Below, in pieces: positions 27,113 to 38,354 of a stretch of 64,000 nt of DNA. The notes beneath the pieces were generated by a model. It saw nothing but the letters and a program-made list of their open reading frames with translations, searched no databases and was not told where the DNA came from. The stretch comes from Isoetes taiwanensis. Taxonomy: Eukaryota > Streptophyta > Lycopodiopsida > Isoetales > Isoetaceae. Location of the stretch: positions 560,001 to 624,000 of the forward strand of contig JAJEKV010000218.1 in the NCBI GenBank assembly GCA_021234155.1. The letters are read 5' to 3'. The translations under genes were made by a program, and so were the position numbers. Numbering within the stretch: position 1 is the first letter of the stretch; every line of letters begins with the position of its first letter.

Positions 27113-30100
27113 ACCTTAAACCTGTTCAAACAGACTTTTTACCTTTCCAAGACCTTTTGCAAAGACCTTTTTAAGGTACAATTAGCAGCCCTAAGTTTAA
27201 AACAGGTGTATTTCAACTTAGGCCATAACATGGTTACGGATTCAACAATTTCACAATTAGTATATTTGAACTTAAAACCGACATTAATGTCAAAGAAACT
27301 TGTTTTATCAAAGTGGTCACATTACATGAGAAGATTCCTGATATTCGAAATAGAGATCGGAATATTTCCATTAAACTTACTGCAATAACTAGCAGGCCAT
27401 ATGAAATAAGAATGTACAGCCCTTCAAGAATTAAAAATTCTAGATTTCAAAAATATCCAATAGTACAAACGATATCAAAGATAGAACTTCCTTTATCATG
27501 TCTTGTAAGCTTATCCAAATTTGAAATAATTTGAACGAACATACACAGGAGCAAGAAATCCCGTTACCTTGCATGTTTGTAAAACAAATGCAGGTAGGTC
27601 CAATCAACAAGAGCATACTGTGTTTATAGCCATTATTACCATTTAGGCATAAAGCAATAGAGGAAAAGGAAAAGGACCTCAAAATGATCAAGTTCGGACC
27701 CTTTCATTTGCCTTGCATGTTAACATAAACACAATAGATGGGTATATTTATCAAGCAGAGAATATGAAAAAGTACTCTGCCTTTAAAAATTAACTTACAT
27801 GCAACCTTTATATTCTGCATGCATGCTCATTAAATGGCCTAAGGTCTGGAAGCATCATTATCGGTAACCCAAGGTCCACCGGGCTTGTTGGTGATTGCAT
27901 AAGAACTAATTTAACAAAAACCATACCATTCGAGAGGAAGTAACCGGTTTATTATGCCCATCGCTATTTCAAGCATGCACATCTATGAGCTTCACCCTTT
28001 ACGTCCAAGGATGCACTCAAGATCATCTTTGTGTAGTTGCTAATAAACAGAAGCAAAGCAATCATTACCCATAGGACCAGCATTTGTAGTAAAGTCCTCT
28101 GCAATTCTACCATGCCCCTAAAGCTTAAAATTTAAGGCTCAATCATAAATTAATCATCATGATTCCGCTCCTATAAGCCTCAATACTACGTAAATTTCTT
28201 TGGTAGTATTACTAAGTTTAGCCAAATGCTAGATCTACCAAGAACATGGCCAAAACTAATGTCTTCTTACCTATGTAAAACATAACAGAGAACTGTCCAT
28301 GATCATTATATCCCTCCATAATGCTAAAGTTAGCTTATTGCTTATGTGAAATCAGTAAAATAATTTTATCTCACTTAATGCTCAATGCAAAATGTATGCA
28401 TTTCATAAGCCTAAGCCGTGAGCGGAAGTGAAATCCCAAGAGAACTTTGGGACGAAAAATATTAACAATAAATGACATGCACAATTACCAAGTGTAGAAC
28501 CCTACAAAACTGTTCCATGACCATAGCTATTTTAGATTTGTTCTAGGAAATAATTTTGTCTAAAATCCTTATGTCTACATGAGATCACCAAGACACGCAG
28601 TTCAACACAAGCACAAAGGTGCGAGCACGGACTAACTTATCATAGCAATGCAAGCATAGATATGCGTTCTTTTTGGCTTAAGGCAAGATGTAGAAAGCCC
28701 ATCACTAGACTAAAGGTGTAATCGCAGGATAATGCATTATAGCAACGAGCCACTGATTTAATAAAAATACATCAAGCATTTTACACAAAATAGACAAGGC
28801 ATTTGAATAGAATTAATCGGACACGAGAGGAGCCCTTTGTCTCGGCTTTAATGCCTTCCATAGATTTGAATATTTTCCATCTCCTTGTTCCTTTCTAGCT
28901 AGCTCTTGCCGATTCTCGGCGATTCCAGTGAGCCCATAAGGAGTTCCTTGGCAATTTTTTTGAGAGGAACACAATATGCAAGCACGCTAAAAGCAATTTC
29001 GGCTATTTCTCAATTGAATTGAGGAAAGCAAGTGTATTCTCTGCCGCAACCCTAATTAAGGCTCTATTACAGCTATAAATTAGGCCATGAACAGGCTGAT
29101 TCCTTGTATAAAAACGAACCTAATCCATGTAGAATCAGAGCCTTACCTTTTATCAAGGGTTCAGGATCTCTCCAAGCATTCGTATGCCGGATGTGCGGTG
29201 GGCGGTAGACTGTTCTACAAATATAAGTTCAAGAAATCGTGCAAAATTTTAGGGCATAGAATGAGAATGTATTTCGTCCATGGTCCATGGTTTTATTTAT
29301 TCAAAATATTGTGCATATAATGTAGACCATCAGAAAGAAATACATGGATGACAATGTCAGTTCTTAACACAAATAAATGCAATTTAGGATCTTCACTAAT
29401 TGTGAGCTTAATACCAGAATCCAATCACTATGCTATCATTAGATTCCATGTTGTCCATGAAACCATGTTCATTCCATGTCTTAACACGTGCACCTGCTTC
29501 GTAGAGCCATGAAATGTGTAGAAAGCCTCATTCATCATTGGACCAAAGTTGAACCATTGAACCATGGAACCAAGTTGAACCGACTTATTTGATTCCAGTT
29601 TCATATCTTAGCCCACCCTTAAAGATCTAAACAAGCTTCAAGAATTTTTCTTTTGTCAATACTGAGTTCTCCATGTAAACCACTGTGTCCATATCTTTGG
29701 AATCATTGAGCACAAAATGAGCATATTGGGGCATTATCATGACTGGCCAGTAAGCCAACAAACTCTTAAGATATAGCTATATTGAGTTCTGTATAACAAG
29801 TCCATCATTTGTAATAAAAAAAGCCTGCCTCCTACCATAGGTCAGGGTGGACCAAAGTTCATAAATAGAGTTAGCAACAAGGAGAGTAGGACCTTGTTGC
29901 CAAAGCCCTACCCTACCTATATTGCATAACTGTACAAATATTTATTATTCTTTAACAAGCCAAATGGCAGGCAAGTGGACCAATAAGGTGAGCAAGATAT
30001 ACCTTCTTGATAAGAGTACTAGTCTGTGCCAATGCCTGCCTACTCCATATATGTTCTAGAAATATAACTATGCACAATACATTTTGAAAACTTGATCATA

Positions 30101-30784
30101 ACCCTCTTTATTGTATAGAAAGCCAAGACGCATTTGAGTGAGTATAAATATAAGGCAAAATCTAGAAGAGGATTACCTTGAAAGCTCGTCAGTATGGTCT
30201 GCAGAAGCCCAATGGCAATTCATAAACTTCAAAAGCCCAATGGCAATTCATAAACTTCATAAGCCCAATGGCAGTTTATTTCATATTACAGTCTTCTTGA
30301 CAAATATGTCCAATCTCACCTTGTATCAAGGTTACAAAAAGGCCTTGGCGAGGTTGCATTGACTAACACTATTTATATAAAATATGCTTCTCACTAAGTC
30401 ATTTTAAATCTAGCATAGTCTTAATATTGCTTAATGTCATTAGCATTTAGAACAATAAAGTTGCACGTACCATATTGCAACTAGAGCAGGTGTCTCATGC
30501 TGCATGAGTTGAGTTGCATTTCCTTATTCTTGATATATGCCAAGGCGGTTTGAACACCGAGCTCATTTGTCCTTTTTCAAGTGATACTATTTGTATTGTA
30601 TGACTTCAGCGATATCGATTGCTTGCATCGGAATAAACCCTTCCGGCCTCGTCATTTTACTTGTATTCTCCTAATAATCAAAATAGTCATCAAGTACATA
30701 TGAATGTTTTAATTGACCACCGAAAATTGAGTAACCATGATTATGGTCTCTAGTATAACTAGAGAGGCGAAAGTATTGATAAAA
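27112..30784 (-). repeat. Array A, unit 1 (3.67 kb)
   Basis: This is the first of four tandem units that each start at AACCTTAAACCTGTTCAAAC and end at CTAGTATAACTAGAG and GTATTGATAAAA. Shared landmarks, in order, are a donor-like CGTTACCTTGCATG, TAGGTAAGAAG (complement), CTGAGAGGAG, GTCCATGGT, the GTAGGACCTTGTTGCC/GCCCTACC hairpin, and a 30-bp repeat around AGCCCAATGGCAATTC. On the minus strand several GT donors and exon-like frames recur, so strand is given as minus. This copy has many changes at CAG/CTG sites relative to unit 3. Confidence 0.85.
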
Positions 30785-31604
30785 AAACCTTAAACCTGTT
30801 CAAACAGGACTTTTACCTTTCCAAGACCTTTTGCAAAGACCTTTTTAAGGTACAATTTAGCGAGCCCTAAGTTTAAAACAGGTGTATTTCAACTTAGGCC
30901 ATAACACATGGTTTCTGATTCAACAATTTCACAATTAGTATATTTGAACTTAAAACCGACATTAATGTCAAAGAAACTTGTTTTTATCAAAGTGGTCACA
31001 TTACATGAGAAGATTCATTCGATATTGAAATAGAGATCGGAATATTTCCATTAAACTTCTTCGCAATAACTAGCGAGGCCATATGAAATAAGAATGTACT
31101 GACCCTTCAAGAATTAAAAATTCTAGATTTCAAAAATATCCAATAGTACAAACGTATCTCAAAGATAGAACTTCCTTTATCATGTCTTGTAAGCTTATCC
31201 AAATTTGAAATAATTTGAGCGAACATACGGGGAGCAAGAAATCCCGTTACCTTGCATGTTTGTAAAACAAATGCGGTAGGTCCAATCATGTAACTAGCAT
31301 TAGCATCAACAAGAGCATACTGTGTTTATAGCCATTATTACCATTTAGGCATAAAGCAATAGAGGAAAAGGGAAAAGGACCTCAAAATGATCAAGTTCCA
31401 GACCTGCTCAGATTTCGCCTTGCATGTTAACATAAACACAATAGATGGGTATATTTATCAAGCAGAGAATATGAAAAAGTACTCTGCCTTTAAAAATTAA
31501 CTTACATGCAACCTTTATATTCTGCATGCATGCTCATGAAATGCTTTCAAATCAGCTTATGACAAGGTCTGGAAGCATCATTACTGGTAACCCAAGCAGT
31601 CACC

Positions 31605-32391
31605 AACGAAAATTTTAGTGGCCCCGGCGGGCCATTTGGCCACAAATTACAGGTTCAGGCAAAATGCGACGGCCGGCTTGAGTAGGATGCCTTACCTACG
31701 GAGCACCCACATATTCGCCATTCGTGGCACTTTATTGCCAATTACGACATTAGAATGGCCAATTAGATGTTTGCTAATTGGAATGGTATCGACTTTGGGG
31801 CCAATTTAGTCCCAAGTGAGAACTAGATATGTTTATGGTATGGCCATTTAGGCCACTTGGCCAAATCATGTAATGCCTTAAGTTCGCCAAATCTTAACTC
31901 ATTAAGAGCCCCCCTAATAAATTCGTCACTTATGGGGGGCAACATTATTAGAAATTTTTATTCCTAAATATATCTACCAACTAAGAATAATCCCGCTCTT
32001 TTGGAAAATCGAATGTCGAGGCACTTTTCAATCCACTTTACGAAGACTCTGGCATCCGATTCTCCCTACCAGCAATCTGTGCATTATTGAAATACATGGG
32101 GTATGAATTCAAATTCATACAACATGTAACTTAAACACATTTATATAGGGTAGCGACTTCTTTATATTTGAGCAACTAGCTCTATATTTAATAAGACTCT
32201 AGCTAAAAATCTCCATTTGAGCTACACATTATTAGAAATTTGGTTCAAAAATCGCCAATTTGGTTACAGCCACATTAGAAAAAAATAGGAAAAATGGCCA
32301 GTTCAGGCTACACTTTTGGGGGCATATTTTACAAGGAATGGCCAATTCATTATACTTATACAAAATTATAGATCCCTTAAAATTTTCCCTG
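31605..32391. mobile_element. 787-bp insertion with 9-bp target duplication
   Basis: GCAGTCACC is present on both sides (31596-31604 and 32392-32400) and once in unit 3, so this is a clean insertion with a 9-bp duplication, as in Mutator-like elements. The ends AACGAAAATTTTAGTGG and CTTAAAATTTTCCCTG are imperfect inverted repeats. The interior is AT-rich, with GGCCATTTGGCC-type words and no transposase. It is a non-autonomous element. Superfamily is inferred only from the duplication length. Confidence 0.8.
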
Positions 32392-32869
32392 GCAGTCACC
32401 AGGCTTGTTGACAGTGCATAAGAACTAATTTAACAAAAACCATACCATTGCAGAGGAAGTAACCAGTTTATTATGCCCACTGCTATTTCAAGCATGCACA
32501 TCTATGAGCTTCACCCTTTCTGTCCAAGGATGCACTCAAGAACATCTTTGTGTAGTTGCTAATAAACAGAAGCAAAGCAATCATTACCCATAGGACCAGC
32601 ATTTGTAGTAAAGTCCTCTGCAAATCTACCATGCCCCTAAAGCTTAAAATTTAAGGCTCAATCATAAATTAATACTGCATCTGCTCCTATAAGCCTCAAT
32701 ACTGCAGAAATTTCTTGCAGTAGTATTACTAACTTTAGCCAAATGCTAGATCTACCAAGAACATGGCCAAAACTAATGTAACAATGTTTAAAATGAAACG
32801 CACTAATTTAAGAAGTGCGTTTGAAAGATTCCTCTAAAAAATCTAAAAATCTTACGATTTAGCTAAAAA

Positions 32870-32950
32870 GAATAGAATAGAATAGAATAGAATATGATTT
32901 TATCGTCCACGGAGACCAACTGGCCTATGGGACCAAGTACAAAGAGAGAG
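32870..32950 (-). mobile_element. LINE tail fragment, minus strand
   Basis: (AATAG)n followed by TTTTATCGTCCACGGAGACC is the complement of the LINE 3' tail seen at 13102-13157. Only the last ~80 bases are present. It is nested in the 3.07-kb TIR element. Confidence 0.6.
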
Positions 32951-35018
32951 CAGCAGGCTTTGGTCGTTTTTAGCCAACCATTACGTAAAACTTTTCTTGA
33001 AAATAGTGCTTTTGCATAGACATTTTGATAAAGAGAAGTTTCAAAAAAAAAAAAAAAATCATCTTTTGGGGGGTAAACAAATTATTCTATAGACCAAGAA
33101 AATCACAAGTAGCAAAAACAGGAGAATTAGACAAAGATGTTTTAAGTTTGTTTGCGAGCATTTAAGGAATTGCATGTTGTAGGAGCCATCCGTTGTGATG
33201 CCACACAAAAAATATTGGTAATGTTCTAGAAACCCAAAAACACAATAACATGCAATTGTAAGCATAGCATACAAATTCTGAAATACTAAGCATAGCATAG
33301 CATACGTAGGTTTAGTTTGTTATGCTATACAATCTTAGGTAATACTTGCTACATATGGCTTTGACCTCCTTTTTCTGATAGTAAAGTTGCTTCACGTCAG
33401 ATTGCAACTTGATTATCGATGATTGAAAATAAAATTGTCAAATGGTAAGACCATGAAGGATGCAATTAGCCTTCATGAACAAGGTAGGACCTCCTTATAG
33501 AAATTGTACAATACCATTTGAATAGTCCAAAGAGAAGAAAAAACATTCAAAATGGGACTAACTAGACCATGCCATAAGAAGACAATAAGCTAACATATAT
33601 GGAATTAAAAAATGTCTTTAGCACAGCAACATGTATAATAAGGCTATCTTCCAATCTGCTGGAATCACACAGCACAACCAAGGGCTAAACATACGAACAT
33701 TTGAACTCATAATGAAGTAAATAGAAATGTGAGTCAGTGGACCAAAACAATGAGCTAACTATATGATGCACACTTGATAAGAAGATAAAAATAAGTTCTT
33801 ATTTTGTATGTTCTATGGCAGAATATAGAACATATCAAAAGAGCTAAACATCCGTTGAAATGGAAGCTTGGTCTATTGCTACACGTATACTTTATAAGTA
33901 GTTGAAACTGAATGACAGGCTCAGCAAGGACGATTCATGCCACATCTCCTACCAACTTGTCGAGCAGTGCAAAGTTGCAAAGTTGCAGCCTCATACAGTT
34001 GCAAAGTTGGGAAGCACTGAGTTGCTGCACAACAGGCAGTACTAATCATAGCATACTAAACCTTTTCAAATTCTCAAGAAGAGCAATATCTTGAGTTTTG
34101 AATCATGTACAGTGGAAAATCTGCAACAACATGATCAAACAAGAGTTTTTCAAAAACGTGCGCAGTAAGATTGAACAAGAATGCGCAGCAAGAATGCGCA
34201 GTAAGATTGAACAAGAACTGTAAACAGGTTGAAAAACAGAGGTGCATTATACCGAGATACTTCAAAAACCTTCCTTAATTTCCTCTTCAAACAGAGGACA
34301 TTTGTGTTTCGAGACAGCCCAAGGGGCCAAACATTAAGTATTTGCAACTTTCCTAGTGAAACGTTGCTGGAAAAATCAAATCATTCCCTAACCTGCTGAT
34401 ACACAACCAACAGTCAACTAAGATCAAATTTAAGCTAAAATAACAAAGCCAAACCTCTGCTCGAGCTTCTGCATCAACTGGTACAACAGGAGTTTTCACA
34501 GATTAGGTTTTGAAGATGACAACCATTTTTGCTGCATCATAGAAAATCACAGAAAATCTGAATCAGCCTATAAAGCTTATGTATGCCTGTTATAGAGCTT
34601 ATGTATGCCAATAAGATCCTGAATCTCACGGATATAAAGCTTATGCAAATCATGTTGTAGAAGTCTGATAGAGCTGTAGAAGTCCGACTGAGCTGTAGAA
34701 GTCCGATAGAGCAACATGAAGAAATGAGCAGTAGCTGTAACACGAAGATAGAGCAACACGAGCTGTAGCTGTCGTTCAAAAGAAATGAATCACGAACCCT
34801 AAACTGGCCGCATCAACAAAACCTTCATTCAGAACAAAACCTAAACTTTCATTCAACCCTAAACTGGCCGCATCAACAAAACTTTTGCTTTTTTCTTTCA
34901 TTTTTAGATGAAACTCGTGCTCTAAGAAACTCCAGCATCAAGAAACTCCTGCATTCGTTAGAATATAAAAATCCCAAAGCTTCCTTCACAAAAACTTTTC
35001 CTAGTCTCGGTATAGATT

Positions 35019-35381
35019 TATACCGTCAAGAGGAAAACGAGATGTAGAACATATTTTGCCTTGTTTTATCCAACCCAGGGCATGTTATATCTATGCAATG
35101 TCACGTTATAACCATGAAGATAGTTTTATATAAATGATTTTTTGTGTGTTATAGCATACTAGAATTGTAGCATAACGTTTCTAAAGAGAGCTCGCGGTAT
35201 AAATTTATACCGTGGCTTCCCGTGTAAAAAAATGTCGGTATAAATTTATACTGCTCCCGCTCTTTTCCTGTGGGGTGATGGTATAAATTTATACCGCTTG
35301 AGCTTACAGGCGGTATAAATTTATACCGCTCGAGTTGTCTCTCCGTGCACTGCTTGAGCTCACGTGGTATAAATTTATATT
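35019..35381. repeat. Six copies of palindrome GGTATAAATTTATACC
   Basis: Copies lie at 35019-35034 (one change), 35196-35211, 35237-35252 (last base differs), 35280-35295, 35312-35327 and 35366-35381 (degenerate end). Between several copies CGCTTGAGCT(T/C)AC recurs, giving a unit of about 32 bp. They sit in the right third of the 3.07-kb TIR element, 0.5 kb from its end. A role as transposase binding sites or cruciform is possible but not shown. Confidence 0.8.
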
Positions 35382-37154
35382 TTTATGCCTCTTGAGCTCA
35401 CCTATGCTTCAAATTCATATCGTCCAACAAATGTGGGGGAAATTAAAGCCGCAAAATATAACTTTGTTCAAAATGTCAAATGTATTAGATTTTTTACAAT
35501 TTTGTTTAAAAAATTGTAGTGGTTTTAAAAACTTTGAATATTATATGCTTTTGTTATTCTAGTGGAATTGCTATTTGTTTCAATGTCAAATTTTTTATTG
35601 TATTTAGATTTGTTAGTATTTTTCATATCAAACTAGGGGGCCAAAACGGGGCAATAAACAATTTCGCATGTAAGCTAAGTTCAATTACCCCCTCAGAAAG
35701 GGTACCTAAAATGTCCAAAATGTCACGCTTGTCACAAATAGATCGTGAAAATGGACCCTTTTTGGGGAATTTTAGGGAATCTTTTAAAGATTCCCTTTGA
35801 AGTGCGTTTGGAGCAAATTAGTGCGTTTCATTTTAAACTTTGTTATGTCTTCTTACCTATGTAAAACATAACAGAGAACTGTCCATGATCATTCTAAAGT
35901 TAGCTTATTGCTTATGTGAAATCAGTAAAAATAATTTTATCTCACTTAATGCTCAATGCAAAATGTATGCATTTCATAAGCCTAAGCTGTGAGCGGAAGT
36001 AAAATCCCAAGAGAACCTGGGACGAAAATATTAACAATAAATGACATGCACAATTACCAAGTGTAGAACCCTACAAAACTGTTCCATGACCATAGCTATT
36101 TTAGATTTGTTCTAGGAAATAATTTTGTCTAAAATCCTTATGTCTACATGAGATCACCAAGACACAGTTCAACACAAGCACAAAGGTGCGAGCCTGGACT
36201 AACTTATCATAGCAATGCAAGCATAGATATGCCGTTCTTTTTTGGCTTAAGGCAAGATGTAGAAAGCCCATCACTAGACTAAAGGTGTACTGCAGGATAA
36301 TGCATTATAGCAACGAGCCACAGATTTAATAAAAATACATCAAGCATTTTACACAAAATAGACAAGGCATTTGAATAGAATTAATCGGACACGAGAGGAG
36401 CCCTTTGTCTCCGGCTTTAATGCCTTCCATAGATTTGAATATTTTCCATCTCCTTGTTCCTTTCTAGCTAGCTCTTGCTGATTCTCGGCCCGATTCCAAA
36501 GGAGCCCATAAGGAGTTCCTTGGCAATTTTTTACAGAGGAACACAATATGCAAACGCTAAGCGCTTCGGCTATTCTCTCGAATTGAACCGAGCAAGTGTA
36601 TTCTCTGCCGCAACCCTAATTAAGGCTCTATTACAGCTATAAATTAGGCCATGAACAGGGCCGATTCCTTGTATAAAACGAACCCAATCCATGTAGAATC
36701 AGAGCCTTACCTTTTATCAAGGGTTGGGGATCTCTCCAAGCATTCAGTATGCCGATTTGCGGTGGGCGGTATCTGTTCCCTACAAAGATAAGTTCAAGAA
36801 ATCGTGCAAAATTTTAGGGCATAGAATGAGAATGTATTTCGTCCATGGTATATTCCATGGTTTTATTTATTCAAAATATTGTGCATATAATGTAGACCAT
36901 CAGAAAGAAATACATGGTTGACAATGTCAATTCTTAACACAAATAAATGCAATTTAGGATCTTCACTAATTGTGAGCTTAATACCAGAATCCAATCACTA
37001 TGCTATCATTAGATTCCATGTTGTCCATGAAACCATGTTCATTCCATGTCTTAACACGTGCACCTGCTTCGTAGAGCCATGAAATGTGTAGAAAGCCTCA
37101 TTCATCATTGGACCAAAGTTGAACCATTGAACCATGGAACCAAGTTGAACCGAC

Positions 37155-37379
37155 TTATTTGATTCCAGTTTCATGTCTTAGCCCACCCTTAAAGATGTAA
37201 ACAAGCTTCAAGAATTTTTCTTTTGTCAATACTGAGTTCTCCATGTAAACCACTGTGTCCATATCTTTGGAATCATTGAGCGCAAAATGAGCATATTGGG
37301 GCATTATCATGACTGGCCAGTAAGCCACCAAATCTCTTAAGATATAGCTATATTGAGTTCTGTATAACAAGTCCATCAT
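37155..37379 (-). CDS. Exon-like frame of the array gene, unrecognised
   Basis: The minus strand has an acceptor-like TTATACAG directly before an open frame with QYSYILRDLVAYWPVMIMPQ and then DSKDMDTVVYMENSVLTKEK. The frame stays open past FLKLVYIFKGG in this copy. The same exon recurs in unit 4 (44654-44836), in unit 3 (about 40900-41080) and in unit 1 (about 29650-29830), where a one-base change breaks it. It has good coding character and no family I can name. It supports the view that each unit is a gene-like block read on the minus strand. Confidence 0.4.
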   Translation of the reverse strand: MMDLLYRTQYSYILRDLVAYWPVMIMPQYAHFALNDSKDMDTVVYMENSVLTKEKFLKLVYIFKGGLRHETGIK

Positions 37380-38354
37380 TTGTAATAAAAAAAGCCTGCC
37401 TCCTACCGTAGGTCAGGGTGGGCCAAAGTTCATAAATAGAGTTAGCAACAAGGAGAGTAGGACCTTGTTGCCAAAGCCCTACCCTACCTATATTGCATAA
37501 CTGTACAAATATTTATTATTCTTTAACAAGCCAAATGGCAGGCAAGTGGACCAATAAGGTGAGCAAGATATACCTTCTTGATAAGAGTACTAGTCTGTGC
37601 CAATGCCTGCCTACTCCATATATGTTCTAGAAATATAACTATGCACAATACATTTTGAAAACTTGATCATAACCCTCTTTATTGTATAGAAAGCCAGGAC
37701 GCATTTGAGTGAGTATAAACATAAGGCAAAATCTAGAAGAGGATTACCTTCAAAGCTCGCCAGTATGGTCTGCAGAAGCCCAATGGCAATTCATAAACTT
37801 CAAAAGCCCAATGGCAATTCATAAACTTCATAAGCCCAATGGCAGTTTATTTCATATTACAGTCTTCTTGACAAATATGTCCAATCTCACCTTGTATCAA
37901 GGTTACAAAAAGGCCTTGGCGAGGTTGCATTGACTAACACTATTTATATAAAATATGCTTCTCACTAAGTCATTGAAAATCTAGCATAGTCTTAATAGAA
38001 AAGACAGGTTGCTTAATGTCATTAGCATTTAGAACAATAAAGTTGCACGTACCATATTGCAACTAGAGCTGCATGAGTTGAGTTGCATTTCCTTATTCTT
38101 GATATATGCCAAGACAGTTTGAACACCAGAGCTCAGGCTGTCCTTTCTGCAGTACTATTTGTATTGTATGACTTCACTGATATCGATTGCTTACATCAGA
38201 ATAAACCCTTCCAGCATACGTCATTTTACTTGTATTCTCCTAATAATCAAAATAGTCATCAGTACATATGAATGTTTTAATTGACCACCTGAAAATTGAG
38301 TAACCATGATTATGGTCTCTAGTATAACTAGAGAACTGAGTATTGATAAAAAAA

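Larger units (their letters stand above)
32780..35844. mobile_element. 3.07-kb TIR element with 4-bp target duplication
   Basis: AACAATGTTTAAAATGAAAC at the left and its complement at the right (ending at 35844) form 30-bp inverted ends with one mismatch. ATGT flanks both sides and occurs once in units 1, 3 and 4. A 2-bp TG duplication with ends beginning TAACAA fits equally well. Each end also holds a subterminal AACGCAC/GTGCGTT hairpin. The interior has no intact transposase. It carries a LINE tail, small tandem repeats at 34160-34215, 34640-34730 and 34795-34885, and six copies of a 16-bp palindrome. I do not recognise the superfamily. Confidence 0.8.
30785..38354 (-). repeat. Array A, unit 2 (7.57 kb, with two insertions)
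   Basis: Collinear with unit 1 and unit 3, but enlarged by a 787-bp insertion (31605-32391) and a 3,065-bp insertion (32780-35844), both described separately. Removing them and one target copy each leaves about 3.7 kb. The minus-strand exon at 37155-37379 is fully open here. Confidence 0.85.

Noticed and set aside
27206-27388. 60-codon frame (YFNLGHNMVTDS...) repeated in A units 1, 3 and 4
   Set aside because: Antisense to a probable donor region, and disrupted in unit 2. No homology recognised.
30138-30362. Plus-strand frame (SINIRQNLEEDYL...) present in every A unit
   Set aside because: It starts at a non-ATG codon, runs through a 30-bp tandem repeat and lies antisense to better splice-like signals. 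Its conservation reflects recent duplication only.
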